Source of the DNA: an uncultured Ruminococcus sp.
Lineage (GTDB): Bacteria > Bacillota > Clostridia > Lachnospirales > Lachnospiraceae
Reading direction: 5' to 3'
Assembly: GCA_904418845.1 (NCBI GenBank)
Contig: CAJFQC010000021.1
Location: 1 to 42,683, forward strand
Length of the DNA: 42,683 bases
This document shows positions 7,632-15,348 of the stretch, one piece after another. The translations under genes were made by a program, and so were the position numbers. The notes beneath the pieces were generated by a model that saw only the letters and a list, made by a program, of their open reading frames with translations, searched no databases and was not told the DNA's origin. Position 1 is the first letter of the stretch, and the number at the start of each line of letters is the position of its first letter.

Positions 7632-8618
7632 TCAGCCATGATCCCCATGTATTTCATTCGCATTTTTTATCTGCACGGCAAGATGATTGTATGGAATCTC
7701 TATCCCCTCTTTATCAAAAATCATTTTGATCTCTTCCAGAAGACGCCACCTGGTATTCCAGTATTCTTCCGTGCTGACCCACGCCCGAAGCCCAATCACT
7801 ACAGCGCTTTCAGCCAGAGAGTGGACAAATACACGTATCTCTTCCTCTTGTATGACCGACGGATCGTGAAGAAGCATATCTTCCATCAGAGATTTCGCTT
7901 TCTTCAGGTCCGCGTCATAGGATATCCCCACTTTCAGATCCAGCTTGCGCTCTGGTCTTGCCGTCACATTGGTCAGGCTGTTATTGGTCAGGATACTGTT
8001 CGGCACGACCACGGTCTGATTATCCACAGTCGCAAGCTTTGTATAAAATATCTGTATCTCCTTCACCGTGCCTTCGATATTTTCCTGTGTAACAACCACA
8101 TAATCGCCGACTGAAAACGGTTTGAGAAGAAGGATCAGGATACCGCCTGCAAAGTTGGAAAGGCTTCCCTGAAGAGCGAGCCCGATCGCCACGCCGGCAG
8201 AAGCGATAAGCGCTGCCACTGAGGAGGACTCCACCCCGAACTTAGTGGCAATTATGAAGATCAGTATTGCATACAGACCGAATTTCAGCATAGAATCAAC
8301 AAACTGGGTGACCCCCGCATCCGCCCCGGTTCGTTCAAAAGACTTTTTGACAATCTTGCGGAACCATTTGATAACCTTGCTTCCTGCAAAGAAAAATATG
8401 AGTGCAAAGAGTACCTTCAGTCCAAACGCAACCAGATCCGGAATATGATCCTGAAAATAGCGGACGAACTGGTTGACCTCTTCCGTCGCCTGAGAAGTCA
8501 CTTCGCCCACAGATTCCTGGACGTCTGTTCCCAGCGATTCATCTGTTACATCCGTGATGTCTGCCGCCATCACCGGAAATATTTTCTGCTCCATAAATGA
8601 TAAAAATTCCCCGACCAT
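7632..8618 (-). CDS. Small-conductance mechanosensitive channel, MscS family
   Basis: Membrane channel of 328 residues that would open under membrane tension and release solutes during osmotic downshock. Three membrane segments are predicted at about 65-85, 105-125 and 130-160. The pore-lining helix is ASAGVAIGLALQGSLSNFAGG with alternating Gly/Ala. It is followed by the beta domain (GDYVVVTQENIEGTVKEIQIFYTKLATVDN, VVPNSIL) and the C-terminal vestibule. The start at 8618 follows AGGAAAGGGGAAGGT. It lies downstream of pgeF on the same strand with 93 bp between, and could be in the same transcript. Confidence 0.93.
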   Translation of the reverse strand: MVGEFLSFMEQKIFPVMAADITDVTDESLGTDVQESVGEVTSQATEEVNQFVRYFQDHIPDLVAFGLKVLFALIFFFAGSKVIKWFRKIVKKSFERTGADAGVTQFVDSMLKFGLYAILIFIIATKFGVESSSVAALIASAGVAIGLALQGSLSNFAGGILILLLKPFSVGDYVVVTQENIEGTVKEIQIFYTKLATVDNQTVVVPNSILTNNSLTNVTARPERKLDLKVGISYDADLKKAKSLMEDMLLHDPSVIQEEEIRVFVHSLAESAVVIGLRAWVSTEEYWNTRWRLLEEIKMIFDKEGIEIPYNHLAVQIKNANEIHGDHG

Positions 8619-8711
8619 ACCTTCCCCTTTCCTGATGGCGCATTTTTGTGATATTCCCCATACTTTGTTTTCTCTTAATGTTTCCCTGTGTCCTTACTGT
8701 TCTCAGCCAGA

Positions 8712-9560
8712 TTATTTCAGCGCAAGGAACGCGCACAGGTTTCCTCTCTTATCCCCCTGCGTCCGGTGGGAATAAAGGATGCGGCTGTTGCAGTGAGTGC
8801 ATACATTTGTGACCGCTATGTGTTCCTGCAGTATCCCTGCCTCCAGGAATACCTCTTCGTTTGCTTTCCAGAGATCAAGCTGATATTTTCCGTTCCCTTT
8901 TTCATAGAAGAGACGGTCCCAGAGCGTGCGGTCAAATGCTTCCCGAATTTTGTCGATGACATCCTCGCTCACCTCGTAGCAGTCCACGCACACAGAGGGG
9001 CCGACACAGGCAAGGATATCTGCCGGATCTGATCTGAAACGCTCTGTCATGAGTTCCACTGTCTTTTTCCCGATCTTTCCCACAGTTCCCCGCCAGCCGG
9101 AATGACTCAGACCGATGACATTTTTCACCGGATCTGCAAAATAAAGAGGAACACAGTCCGCGTAGGAAGTCACGAGACAAAGCCCCCTTACATTCGTAAC
9201 AAAACCGTCCACATCTGTATAATCTCTCTCCCGGACAATTCCTTTCCCGCGGTCGTCCTCAGTCACGACACGCACATTCGTGGTGTGGGTCTGTTTTGAC
9301 ATGACCATATCTTCCACATCTACGCCGATGGCTTTTCCTATACGACGAAAATTCTCCCGCACGGCTTCCGGGTCGTCCCCCCTGTCAAAACTTAAATTCA
9401 TAGAAGCATAATATCCTTCGCTGACACCTCCAAGCCGGGTAGAAAATCCGTGGCGCACGATTCCTGTTTCCCTCAGTATCGGATACTCCAGAAAAGGGAC
9501 AGCATCTCCCGCCTCGTCAAAGATATGCTCGTCATTTTTATAGATCAGGCCTAAACTCAT
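8712..9560 (-). CDS. pgeF: Peptidoglycan editing factor, multicopper-oxidase-like (YfiH/YlmD family)
   Basis: A 282-residue Cu-oxidase_4 family protein. The E. coli YfiH homologue hydrolyses a wrong L-Ser from UDP-MurNAc and related enzymes act on purine nucleosides. Conserved metal/active-site segments are QTHTTNVRVVTEDDRG, DVDGFVTNVRGLCLVTSYADCVPLYF, GLSHSGWRGTVGKIG and NVCTHCNSRILYSHR, containing the His/Cys/His set of the family. The start at 9560 was chosen because AGGGGTGAACAG precedes it. The longer frame to 9581 would overlap yraN by 17 bp and lacks this spacing. It is the distal gene of the rnhB-yraN-pgeF block. Confidence 0.9.
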   Translation of the reverse strand: MSLGLIYKNDEHIFDEAGDAVPFLEYPILRETGIVRHGFSTRLGGVSEGYYASMNLSFDRGDDPEAVRENFRRIGKAIGVDVEDMVMSKQTHTTNVRVVTEDDRGKGIVRERDYTDVDGFVTNVRGLCLVTSYADCVPLYFADPVKNVIGLSHSGWRGTVGKIGKKTVELMTERFRSDPADILACVGPSVCVDCYEVSEDVIDKIREAFDRTLWDRLFYEKGNGKYQLDLWKANEEVFLEAGILQEHIAVTNVCTHCNSRILYSHRTQGDKRGNLCAFLALK

Positions 9561-9564
9561 CTGT

Positions 9565-9915
9565 TCACCCCTCAAATGCATTTTTAATATGTGTCACTTT
9601 GCCGCCTTCTATCCCGATCACGTCAAACCGGCACGGCACATCTTCCATCCCCCGCTCTGTCAGATAATACATTGCGCAGCGGAAGATCGTCTGCTGTTTT
9701 CTGACGCCTACAGCCTCGATCGGACTCCCTTTTCTGCTGTCCGCCCGGTATTTCACCTCGCAGAACACAAGACAGCTCCCGTCTTTAGCGATCAGGTCAA
9801 TCTCGCCCATCCTGCATCTGTAATTGTATTCTAGCACAATATATCCGAACTGTTCCAGATAATATGCCGCGGCACGTTCATAATTTGTGCCGAGCCGTCT
9901 GCGGTTTTTCTCCAT
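9565..9915 (-). CDS. YraN-family (UPF0102) endonuclease-like protein
   Basis: A 116-residue restriction-endonuclease-fold protein of the UPF0102/YraN family. The active-site-like pattern is RMGEIDLIAKDGSCLVFCEVKYRA at about residues 36-60, with the E-D-ExK arrangement seen in the fold. Its cellular role is not settled; a link to DNA processing is suggested for the family. It sits between rnhB and pgeF, a common neighbourhood for it in Firmicutes, with 4 bp to the pgeF start. Confidence 0.9.
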   Translation of the reverse strand: MEKNRRRLGTNYERAAAYYLEQFGYIVLEYNYRCRMGEIDLIAKDGSCLVFCEVKYRADSRKGSPIEAVGVRKQQTIFRCAMYYLTERGMEDVPCRFDVIGIEGGKVTHIKNAFEG

Positions 9916-9942
9916 GCCTTTCTCCTCTGCCGGCGCGCAAGG

Positions 9943-10710
9943 TTAAATAAAATTCTTGATAAACGACTGTCTGTGTATAGGAGAAGCTCCCATCCGTCGG
10001 ATAGCAGCGATGTGCTCCTGCGAGCCATAGCCCTTGTGCTTTGCAAAACCGTATCCGGACAGGATCTCATCATACTGTACCATGAGGCGGTCTCTTGTCA
10101 CTTTGGCAATGATGCTCGCCGCCGCGATGGACACGCTCTTCGTATCCCCTTTGACGATCGGTACCTGAGGGATGTCGATACCCGGTATGGTGACCGCATC
10201 GTTTAACAGGATATCCGGCCGCACTTGCAGTTTTGATATTGCTTCCCTCATAGCCTCGTAAGTCGCCTGCAGGATATTGATCTCGTCAATGCGTGCCGGA
10301 GACGCCATCCCAACACCTGCGGCAAGCGCTTTCTCCATGATCTCATCATACAGAGCGTCCCTCTTTGCCGAGGAAAGCTTCTTTGAATCATTAAGATACA
10401 GAATCTCGCAGTCAGTGGGAAGGATCACTGCTCCTGCCACTACCGGTCCTGCGAGAGGGCCTCTGCCAGCCTCGTCAATCCCGCATATAAAGCGGCAGTC
10501 CCCGTATTTTTGCTCATAACTTCTCATAGCCGAAAGGCGCTCCCTCTCTGCCCGGAGCGCCCATTCTTTTTTACGGTATGAGTCGATCAGTCTGCGCACG
10601 CCCACGCGCTCATCCGACGCATACATTTCAGACAGCGCCCTTTTCTGCATTGAGGATGCCTGTTCAAATTCTTTTTTTATCTCTGCAAGGCTTTTAATGC
10701 TTTTACTCAT
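9943..10710 (-). CDS. rnhB: Ribonuclease HII
   Basis: Cytoplasmic nuclease that cuts RNA strands in RNA:DNA hybrids and removes misincorporated ribonucleotides. The 255 residues carry an N-terminal helical extension of about 70 residues typical of Firmicute RnhB. The catalytic core CGIDEAGRGPLAGPVVAGAV at about residues 75-95 follows, with the DEAGRG acidic pair. Further Asp residues lie at LLNDAVTIPG and SIIAKVTRDRLM. The gene start at 10710 overlaps the end of the first signal peptidase gene by 8 bp, so translation is probably coupled. Confidence 0.95.
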   Translation of the reverse strand: MSKSIKSLAEIKKEFEQASSMQKRALSEMYASDERVGVRRLIDSYRKKEWALRAERERLSAMRSYEQKYGDCRFICGIDEAGRGPLAGPVVAGAVILPTDCEILYLNDSKKLSSAKRDALYDEIMEKALAAGVGMASPARIDEINILQATYEAMREAISKLQVRPDILLNDAVTIPGIDIPQVPIVKGDTKSVSIAAASIIAKVTRDRLMVQYDEILSGYGFAKHKGYGSQEHIAAIRRMGASPIHRQSFIKNFI

Positions 10711-11239
10711 GCTTTATCACCCCGAAATCACTGAGCGGCCATATCCTCACCCAGGCACGGCCCAGGATCTCATCTCTGTGAATTACTCCTACATTTGCTG
10801 TGCGGCTGTCCTGACTGTTGTTCCTGTTGTCGCCCAGCACAAAATATTCATCTGCCCCGAGAACAACCGGCTCGGCCGCAAGCCCGGCCTCATTCATGGC
10901 TTCGTTTCCATAATGTTCATCAAGCCGCACTCCGTTTATGTATACATAGCCATCCACTATCTGCACAGTCTCTCCCGGAAGCCCGATGATACGTTTGATA
11001 TAATAAGTATTCTTTTCCAAACGGTAGGGGAACACAATAATGTCATAACGCTTCGGCTCGTTGAAACGGTAGGAGATCTTATCCACGATAAGATGATCCC
11101 TGTCAGAGAGTGTCGTTTCCATGGATTCTCCGCTGACCTGCGTTCTCTGGCCTACATAAGTGACGACCAGATAAGACGCCGCCACGCCGACGGCAATGAC
11201 CATCAGCCAGGCCAACAGCTCTTTTAATATGCTTTTCAT
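10703..11239 (-). CDS. lepB: Signal peptidase I (first copy)
   Basis: Membrane-anchored serine protease of 178 residues that removes Sec/Tat signal peptides. A single N-terminal helix (about 8-28) is followed by the catalytic Ser in SGESMETTL (about residue 38) and the general-base Lys in YIKRIIGLPGETV (about residue 80). The conserved GDNRNNSQDSR box comes near residue 140. It is of Gram-positive size, with one anchor. A second copy is at 12155-12817, on the other side of rbgA. The two differ in length and in the N-terminal extension. Confidence 0.95.
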   Translation of the reverse strand: MKSILKELLAWLMVIAVGVAASYLVVTYVGQRTQVSGESMETTLSDRDHLIVDKISYRFNEPKRYDIIVFPYRLEKNTYYIKRIIGLPGETVQIVDGYVYINGVRLDEHYGNEAMNEAGLAAEPVVLGADEYFVLGDNRNNSQDSRTANVGVIHRDEILGRAWVRIWPLSDFGVIKHE

Positions 11240-11298
11240 AAAATGTCCTTTCCCATGTCTGCCATTTTACATGCCAGTCACTTTAGAGACCTGTTCTT

Positions 11299-12138
11299 TT
11301 ATGGTCTTTCCAACGTAATACGTCCCAGCCTTCCGCCGCGGAAATCATCCAGCAGGATCGCCGCCGCTTTTCCGGCATCAAGCTCATTCCCGCGTACAAG
11401 ACAATGCCGGCTCTTGGCAATATCACGCAGACATCCGTAAATATCTTCTGCTGCCGGAATATCATACTTTTCTTCCAGTACACCTGGATAAGCGCTGTTC
11501 ATGAATTTTATAAGTTCTGCTGCCAGTTCTTCTGTCTGTAGGATCTCATCCTTGATAGATCCGATAAAGGCCAGTTTGAGCCCCACCTCCTGATCCTCAA
11601 ACTTCGGCCAGAGAATACCCGGTGTATCCAGAAGCTCTACATTCTTGTTGAGACGGATCCACTGTTTTCCCTTTGTCACCCCCGGTTTATTACCTGTCCT
11701 GGCGCACGCCTTGCCTGCCAGTGCATTGATGAATGTTGATTTTCCTACATTGGGGATACCTGCGACCATCGCGCGGACGGGACGGTTTAAAATACCGCGC
11801 TTTCGGTCTCTCTCAGTCTTTTCCTTACATGCCTCCTGGATGACAGACTGGATGGACTTGATGCCGCCGCCTTTCTTAGAGTTGACTTTTACCGCAGAGT
11901 ATCCTTGTTCTTTAAAATAACCGATCCACTCGTCATTGAGCGTGTCCTCTGCCATATCCGCCTTATTCAGCAGGATCAGGCGCGCTTTGTTTTTTCCGAG
12001 CTCATCAATATCCGGATTCCTGCTGCTAAGAGGTATCCTCGCGTCCACCAGCTCGATGACCAGATCAATAAGTTTGATATTTTCCTGCATCATCCGGCGC
12101 GCCTTTGTCATGTGCCCCGGATACCATTGAAAATGCAT
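11299..12138 (-). CDS. rbgA: Ribosome biogenesis GTPase RbgA (YlqF)
   Basis: GTPase needed for late 50S subunit assembly. The 279 residues show the circularly permuted GTPase order: G4 LLNKADM (about residue 65) precedes G1 GIPNVGKSTFIN (about 130), then the G2/G3 region with LDTPGI (about 175). The start MHFQWYPGHMTKARRMM is the family N terminus, so 12138 was chosen. GGGGGAATGAC precedes it, and the reading frame extending to 12351 is overlap with the upstream signal peptidase gene. It stands between two signal peptidase genes and near rplS and rnhB, the usual Firmicute setting. Confidence 0.96.
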   Translation of the reverse strand: MHFQWYPGHMTKARRMMQENIKLIDLVIELVDARIPLSSRNPDIDELGKNKARLILLNKADMAEDTLNDEWIGYFKEQGYSAVKVNSKKGGGIKSIQSVIQEACKEKTERDRKRGILNRPVRAMVAGIPNVGKSTFINALAGKACARTGNKPGVTKGKQWIRLNKNVELLDTPGILWPKFEDQEVGLKLAFIGSIKDEILQTEELAAELIKFMNSAYPGVLEEKYDIPAAEDIYGCLRDIAKSRHCLVRGNELDAGKAAAILLDDFRGGRLGRITLERP

Positions 12139-12154
12139 GTCATTCCCCCTGTTC

Positions 12155-12817
12155 TCAGATAAATCCCATATTTTCCCACGGTCCGGCGATGAACCACACC
12201 TTCCCGTAAATATCGTCTGTTTTAATATTTCCCACTCCCGGAACACGGCTGTCGTCGCTGGCGGTATGATTATCTCCCATGACAAAATATTCCCCGTCTG
12301 AAAGTTCCACCGGTTCTTCCGCCAGTCCTGCGTACTCAATATCAGACACATTTATATCTTTTGTCAGTTCCACCCCGTCGATCAGGATCTCCCCGTCTTT
12401 GATCTGCACGGTCTCCCCCGGCAGACCTACTACTCTCTTCACAGAATAATGCGAAGCTCCGCTCTGCGAAAAGACAATGATATCTCCTCTGGCAGGCTTC
12501 GCAAAGCGGTAGACAAGACGGTTGACGAGCGCTACATCCCCATTTTTGAGCGCCGGCGACATAGAATCACCCGCCACGCTCACTCTTTGTCCGAAAGCAG
12601 CAATCAAAAATACTGCCATCATACAGACAATCAGTATCTCCACAGCCCAGAGAACTATACTTTTTATTCCCGCCGAACTGCCAAGCCTCTCCATTGCGAA
12701 ATGAAGCTTCTCTCTTTTATCTTCAAACCTCAGCCCTTTCCGGGCAGATCTGCCTTTTTGTACGCGGGGTCTGTTTGATGATCTCCTGCGTTTCTTACGA
12801 AAATCCAAGCCCTGCAT
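12155..12817 (-). CDS. lepB: Signal peptidase I (second copy)
   Basis: A 220-residue signal peptidase I. It has a strongly basic N-terminal cytoplasmic segment of about 50 residues (FRKKRRRSSNRPRVQKGRS), one membrane helix (about 55-80), catalytic Ser in VAGDSMSPALKNGD and Lys in YSVKRVVGLPGETV. The conserved MGDNHTASDDSR box follows. The start at 12817 follows GGAGGAACT; the open frame continues upstream to 12877 without a comparable site. It lies between rplS and rbgA. The long basic tail is absent from the first copy and may affect membrane placement; different substrate sets are inferred only. Confidence 0.93.
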   Translation of the reverse strand: MQGLDFRKKRRRSSNRPRVQKGRSARKGLRFEDKREKLHFAMERLGSSAGIKSIVLWAVEILIVCMMAVFLIAAFGQRVSVAGDSMSPALKNGDVALVNRLVYRFAKPARGDIIVFSQSGASHYSVKRVVGLPGETVQIKDGEILIDGVELTKDINVSDIEYAGLAEEPVELSDGEYFVMGDNHTASDDSRVPGVGNIKTDDIYGKVWFIAGPWENMGFI

Positions 12818-12882
12818 AGTTCCTCCGTCTATGATAGAAAAAGGGACAATATACAACTCTGTAATTGTCCCTCTCATTGTTA

Positions 12883-13230
12883 CTATTTTACTAATTCTTT
12901 TACCTTTGCAGCTTTTCCGACACGTTTTCTTAAGTAGTTCAGTTTCGCTCTTCTTACTTTACCTCTGCGGACAACCTCTACCTTTTCAACATGCGGAGAG
13001 TGAACCGGCCATGTCTTCTCAACGCCGATTCCGTTGGATGTCTTTCTTACTGTGAAAGTCTCTCTTGCGCCGCCGCCCTGTCTTTTCAGGACTGTTCCTT
13101 CAAAAACCTGGATTCTCTCGCGGTTACCCTCTTTAATCTTAGCGTATACCTTTACTGTATCGCCAACATTAAATTCCGGTGTCTGCTCTTTTAACTGCTC
13201 AGCTTCGATCTTTTTAATGATCTCGTTCAT
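12883..13230 (-). CDS. rplS: 50S ribosomal protein L19
   Basis: Ribosomal protein at the 30S-50S interface, 115 residues and full length. Family sequence [28 protein letters not shown] at about residues 18-46 and [31 protein letters not shown] are clear. The start at 13230 follows AAGGAGGTCACACAAA. It has its own promoter and leader (13237-13340) besides transcription from trmD. Confidence 0.98.
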   Translation of the reverse strand: MNEIIKKIEAEQLKEQTPEFNVGDTVKVYAKIKEGNRERIQVFEGTVLKRQGGGARETFTVRKTSNGIGVEKTWPVHSPHVEKVEVVRRGKVRRAKLNYLRKRVGKAAKVKELVK

Positions 13231-13236
13231 TTTGTG

Positions 13237-13305
13237 TGACCTCCTTCATATTTGACGTTCTTAACACATTTTGTGCCAGAGGACCATCGCTCTTCTTTTC
13301 ACAAC
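13237..13305 (-). promoter_or_regulatory. Probable L19 leader region
   Basis: About 70 nt between the rplS promoter and its ribosome site are G/C-mixed and conserved-looking (AGCGATGGTCCTCTGGCACA). The GTGTTAAGAACGTC stretch follows. Many Firmicutes have an autoregulatory L19 leader at this place. The position is seen; the function is inferred from the family and was not tested against an Rfam model. Confidence 0.4.
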
Positions 13306-13311
13306 TGTTGT

Positions 13312-13340
13312 AGTTTACCATATTTCAGCAAGATTTGCAA
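13312..13340 (-). promoter_or_regulatory. Promoter of rplS
   Basis: TTGCAA (13335-13340) and TAAACT (13312-13317) are spaced 17 bp on the minus strand. They lie between the trmD stop and rplS, giving L19 transcription independent of the upstream operon. Confidence 0.6.
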
Positions 13341-13350
13341 GACCTTTTCA

Positions 13351-14109
13351 CTATTCTCCGTCCAGATACTCTTTAAACCATTTTTCTTCTTTCTTTGTTA
13401 ACCGGCATTTCTCAAACAGATCCGGCCGTCTCTCATAGGTGCGGATAATGGACTGTTCCCTGCGCCATTTCTCAATATTCGCATGATGCCCCGACAAAAG
13501 CACCGGCGGGACTTTCTTTCCGTGCCACTCCTCAGGTCTGGAATACTGGGGATATTCCAGAAAATTGTCCTGGAAGGATTCAAATTCCGCAGACACATCG
13601 TTGTGAAGCACTCCGGGGACAAGGCGGGAGACAGCGTCCACCATGACCATAGCAGGAAGTTCCCCGCCCGTAAGCACATAATCTCCGATGGACACATAAT
13701 CTGTCACGATCTCCTCAAGGACACGCTCATCGATCCCTTCATAATGCCCGCAGAGCAGAATCAGATCTTCTTCCCGCGCCATTTCCTCCGCCATATTCTG
13801 ATCAAACACAGCTCCCTGCGGAGAGAGATAGACCACGCGGAGCTTCTTCTCCGCCGGGACTGAGCCTGTCTGTCGGATTTTCTCTGCCACCGCTTCATAT
13901 GCAAGATACACCGGTTCCGCCTGCATAAGCATTCCCGCTCCGCCTCCGTATGGATAATCATCCACGCTCTGATGCTTATTGAAAGCATAGTCACGGATAT
14001 TCACCGCCTCAATCGAGAGCAGCCCCGCGTTCACCGCGCGCCCGATAATGCTTGTGTTCAGACCGTCCATGACCATGTCCGGAAATAATGTAAGTATATG
14101 AAAGTTCAT
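13351..14109 (-). CDS. trmD: tRNA (guanine-N1)-methyltransferase TrmD
   Basis: SPOUT-class enzyme that makes m1G37 in tRNAs with S-adenosylmethionine. The 252 residues include the knot segments LLCGHYEGIDERVLEE (about 110-125) and SIGDYVLTGGELPAMVMVDAVSRLVPGVL (about 135-165). The N terminus MNFHILTLFPDM and the loop DYPYGGGAGMLMQ are typical. The start at 14109 has AAGGAGAAGGATGAC. A hairpin (CTTTGC...GCAAAG) lies just upstream of that site. The gene follows rimM. Confidence 0.97.
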   Translation of the reverse strand: MNFHILTLFPDMVMDGLNTSIIGRAVNAGLLSIEAVNIRDYAFNKHQSVDDYPYGGGAGMLMQAEPVYLAYEAVAEKIRQTGSVPAEKKLRVVYLSPQGAVFDQNMAEEMAREEDLILLCGHYEGIDERVLEEIVTDYVSIGDYVLTGGELPAMVMVDAVSRLVPGVLHNDVSAEFESFQDNFLEYPQYSRPEEWHGKKVPPVLLSGHHANIEKWRREQSIIRTYERRPDLFEKCRLTKKEEKWFKEYLDGE

Positions 14110-14168
14110 GTCATCCTTCTCCTTTGCAGGAGTCCGCCCCTGCCCTCCGGCAAAGCCGTACCCTCGCT

Positions 14169-14672
14169 CTATATCAAACCTTCTATCAGGTGTATCTTCA
14201 TCTTCTTTTCCTTGATATCCACATCAAGGATACACTGCCTGATCGCCGGAATGAGCACCTCTCCATGTTCGTCGGAATCAACGATATACACTTCATTCGC
14301 CCCGGTTTCCATAACGTCGCTCAAGACGCCGAACCTTCCCGCTTCCGTAAATACTTCCATACCGATCAGATCGGCGATATAATACTCGTCTTTCCCAAGA
14401 GCCACTGCGTCTTCTCTTGGAATAAACAGGCTTTTGCCCTTATACATCTCAATATCATTTATGTTGTCAATGCCCTTGAACTTCACGATCACAAACTGCT
14501 TGAAAAACTTTACTGACTGGATCTCTAATCCAAGCCGTTCCCTTCCCGTGTCAAGAAGCACTTTTTTCAGTGTTTTAAACCGTGCCGGGTCGTCCGTTGT
14601 CGGAAATATTTTCACTTCACCCCGGATGCCGTGTGTGGAAGAGATCACTCCCACCTGAAGAAACTGTTCCAT
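14169..14672 (-). CDS. rimM: Ribosome maturation factor RimM
   Basis: 30S assembly factor of 167 residues that binds S19. The N-terminal RimM domain begins LQVGVISSTHGIRGEVKIFPTTDD and the C-terminal PRC barrel includes EYYIADLIGMEVFTEAGRFGVLSDV and EVLIPAIRQCILDVDIKEKKM. The start at 14672 (MEQFLQVG) was preferred to the one six codons upstream because AAAGGGATC precedes it and the family starts there. It is followed by trmD. Confidence 0.94.
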   Translation of the reverse strand: MEQFLQVGVISSTHGIRGEVKIFPTTDDPARFKTLKKVLLDTGRERLGLEIQSVKFFKQFVIVKFKGIDNINDIEMYKGKSLFIPREDAVALGKDEYYIADLIGMEVFTEAGRFGVLSDVMETGANEVYIVDSDEHGEVLIPAIRQCILDVDIKEKKMKIHLIEGLI

Positions 14673-14699
14673 CTTTCTGATCCCTTTCATGAATGAAAT

Positions 14700-14725
14700 G
14701 AAGAGTTCCGCTTGCGGAACTCTTC
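14700..14725. other. Perfect 26-nt palindromic hairpin between khpA and rimM
   Basis: GAAGAGTTCCGC and GCGGAACTCTTC form a perfect 12-bp stem around a two-base TT centre. There is no U-run on the minus strand, so simple termination is unlikely within this operon. It may be an RNase processing site or an attenuating hairpin. Confidence 0.6.
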
Positions 14726-14758
14726 TTCCAGTTCATCAAACGCATGGCTGAACTGTTG

Positions 14759-14986
14759 CTATACGATATCGACAACCACTCTTTTGTCTTCTTTTGCCGC
14801 TGCCGCCTTCACAACGGAACGGATCGCTTTCGCAATGCGGCCCTGTTTGCCGATCACTTTTCCCATATCGCCGTCTGCGACATGAAGTTCAAGCACCGTT
14901 GTCCGTCCTTCTTTTTTCTCATTGACTGATACTTCGTCAGGATGATCCACGAGCGCCTTTGCGATTACTTCAACTAATTCTTTCAT
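14759..14986 (-). CDS. khpA: KH-domain RNA-binding protein KhpA
   Basis: A 75-residue RNA-binding protein made of one KH domain with the GxxG-type loop in [20 protein letters not shown] at about residues 45-65. KhpA works with KhpB/EloR in RNA binding and cell-elongation control in Firmicutes. It lies between rpsP and rimM, its standard place. The start at 14986 is preceded by a GGAGGTGCGCGTAA site. Confidence 0.95.
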   Translation of the reverse strand: MKELVEVIAKALVDHPDEVSVNEKKEGRTTVLELHVADGDMGKVIGKQGRIAKAIRSVVKAAAAKEDKRVVVDIV

Positions 14987-15011
14987 TTACGCGCACCTCC
15001 GCGGAAATATC

Positions 15012-15257
15012 TTATTTCTCGATGCCTGCGATCTTGAAGATCTTTCCAACAACCTCTGTCGGCTGCGCACCATTATTAAGCCATTTCTTAGCTGCTTCCT
15101 CGTCAACTTTGATCGCGCTCGGCTCGCAATTCGGATCATATGTTCCGATCTCTTCAATAAATCTTCCGTCTCTCGGGGATCTTGAATCAGCTACCACGAT
15201 TCTATAAAAAGGAGCTTTCTTCTGTCCCATTCTTCTTAATCTGATCTTTACTGCCAT
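15012..15257 (-). CDS. rpsP: 30S ribosomal protein S16
   Basis: Ribosomal protein of 81 residues with the family N terminus [19 protein letters not shown] and [16 protein letters not shown]. The ATG at 15257 was chosen, with AGAGGTGACAAAA in front; the GTG nine bases upstream lies in that ribosome site. It is followed closely by khpA. Confidence 0.97.
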   Translation of the reverse strand: MAVKIRLRRMGQKKAPFYRIVVADSRSPRDGRFIEEIGTYDPNCEPSAIKVDEEAAKKWLNNGAQPTEVVGKIFKIAGIEK

Positions 15258-15348
15258 TTTTGTCACCTCTGTTTTTTATTTTTGTTTCTTGGTTCTTATG
15301 CCTTTGACGCGGCTTATTCTGCCCGCTGTCTTTGGCATGATCTATGTG

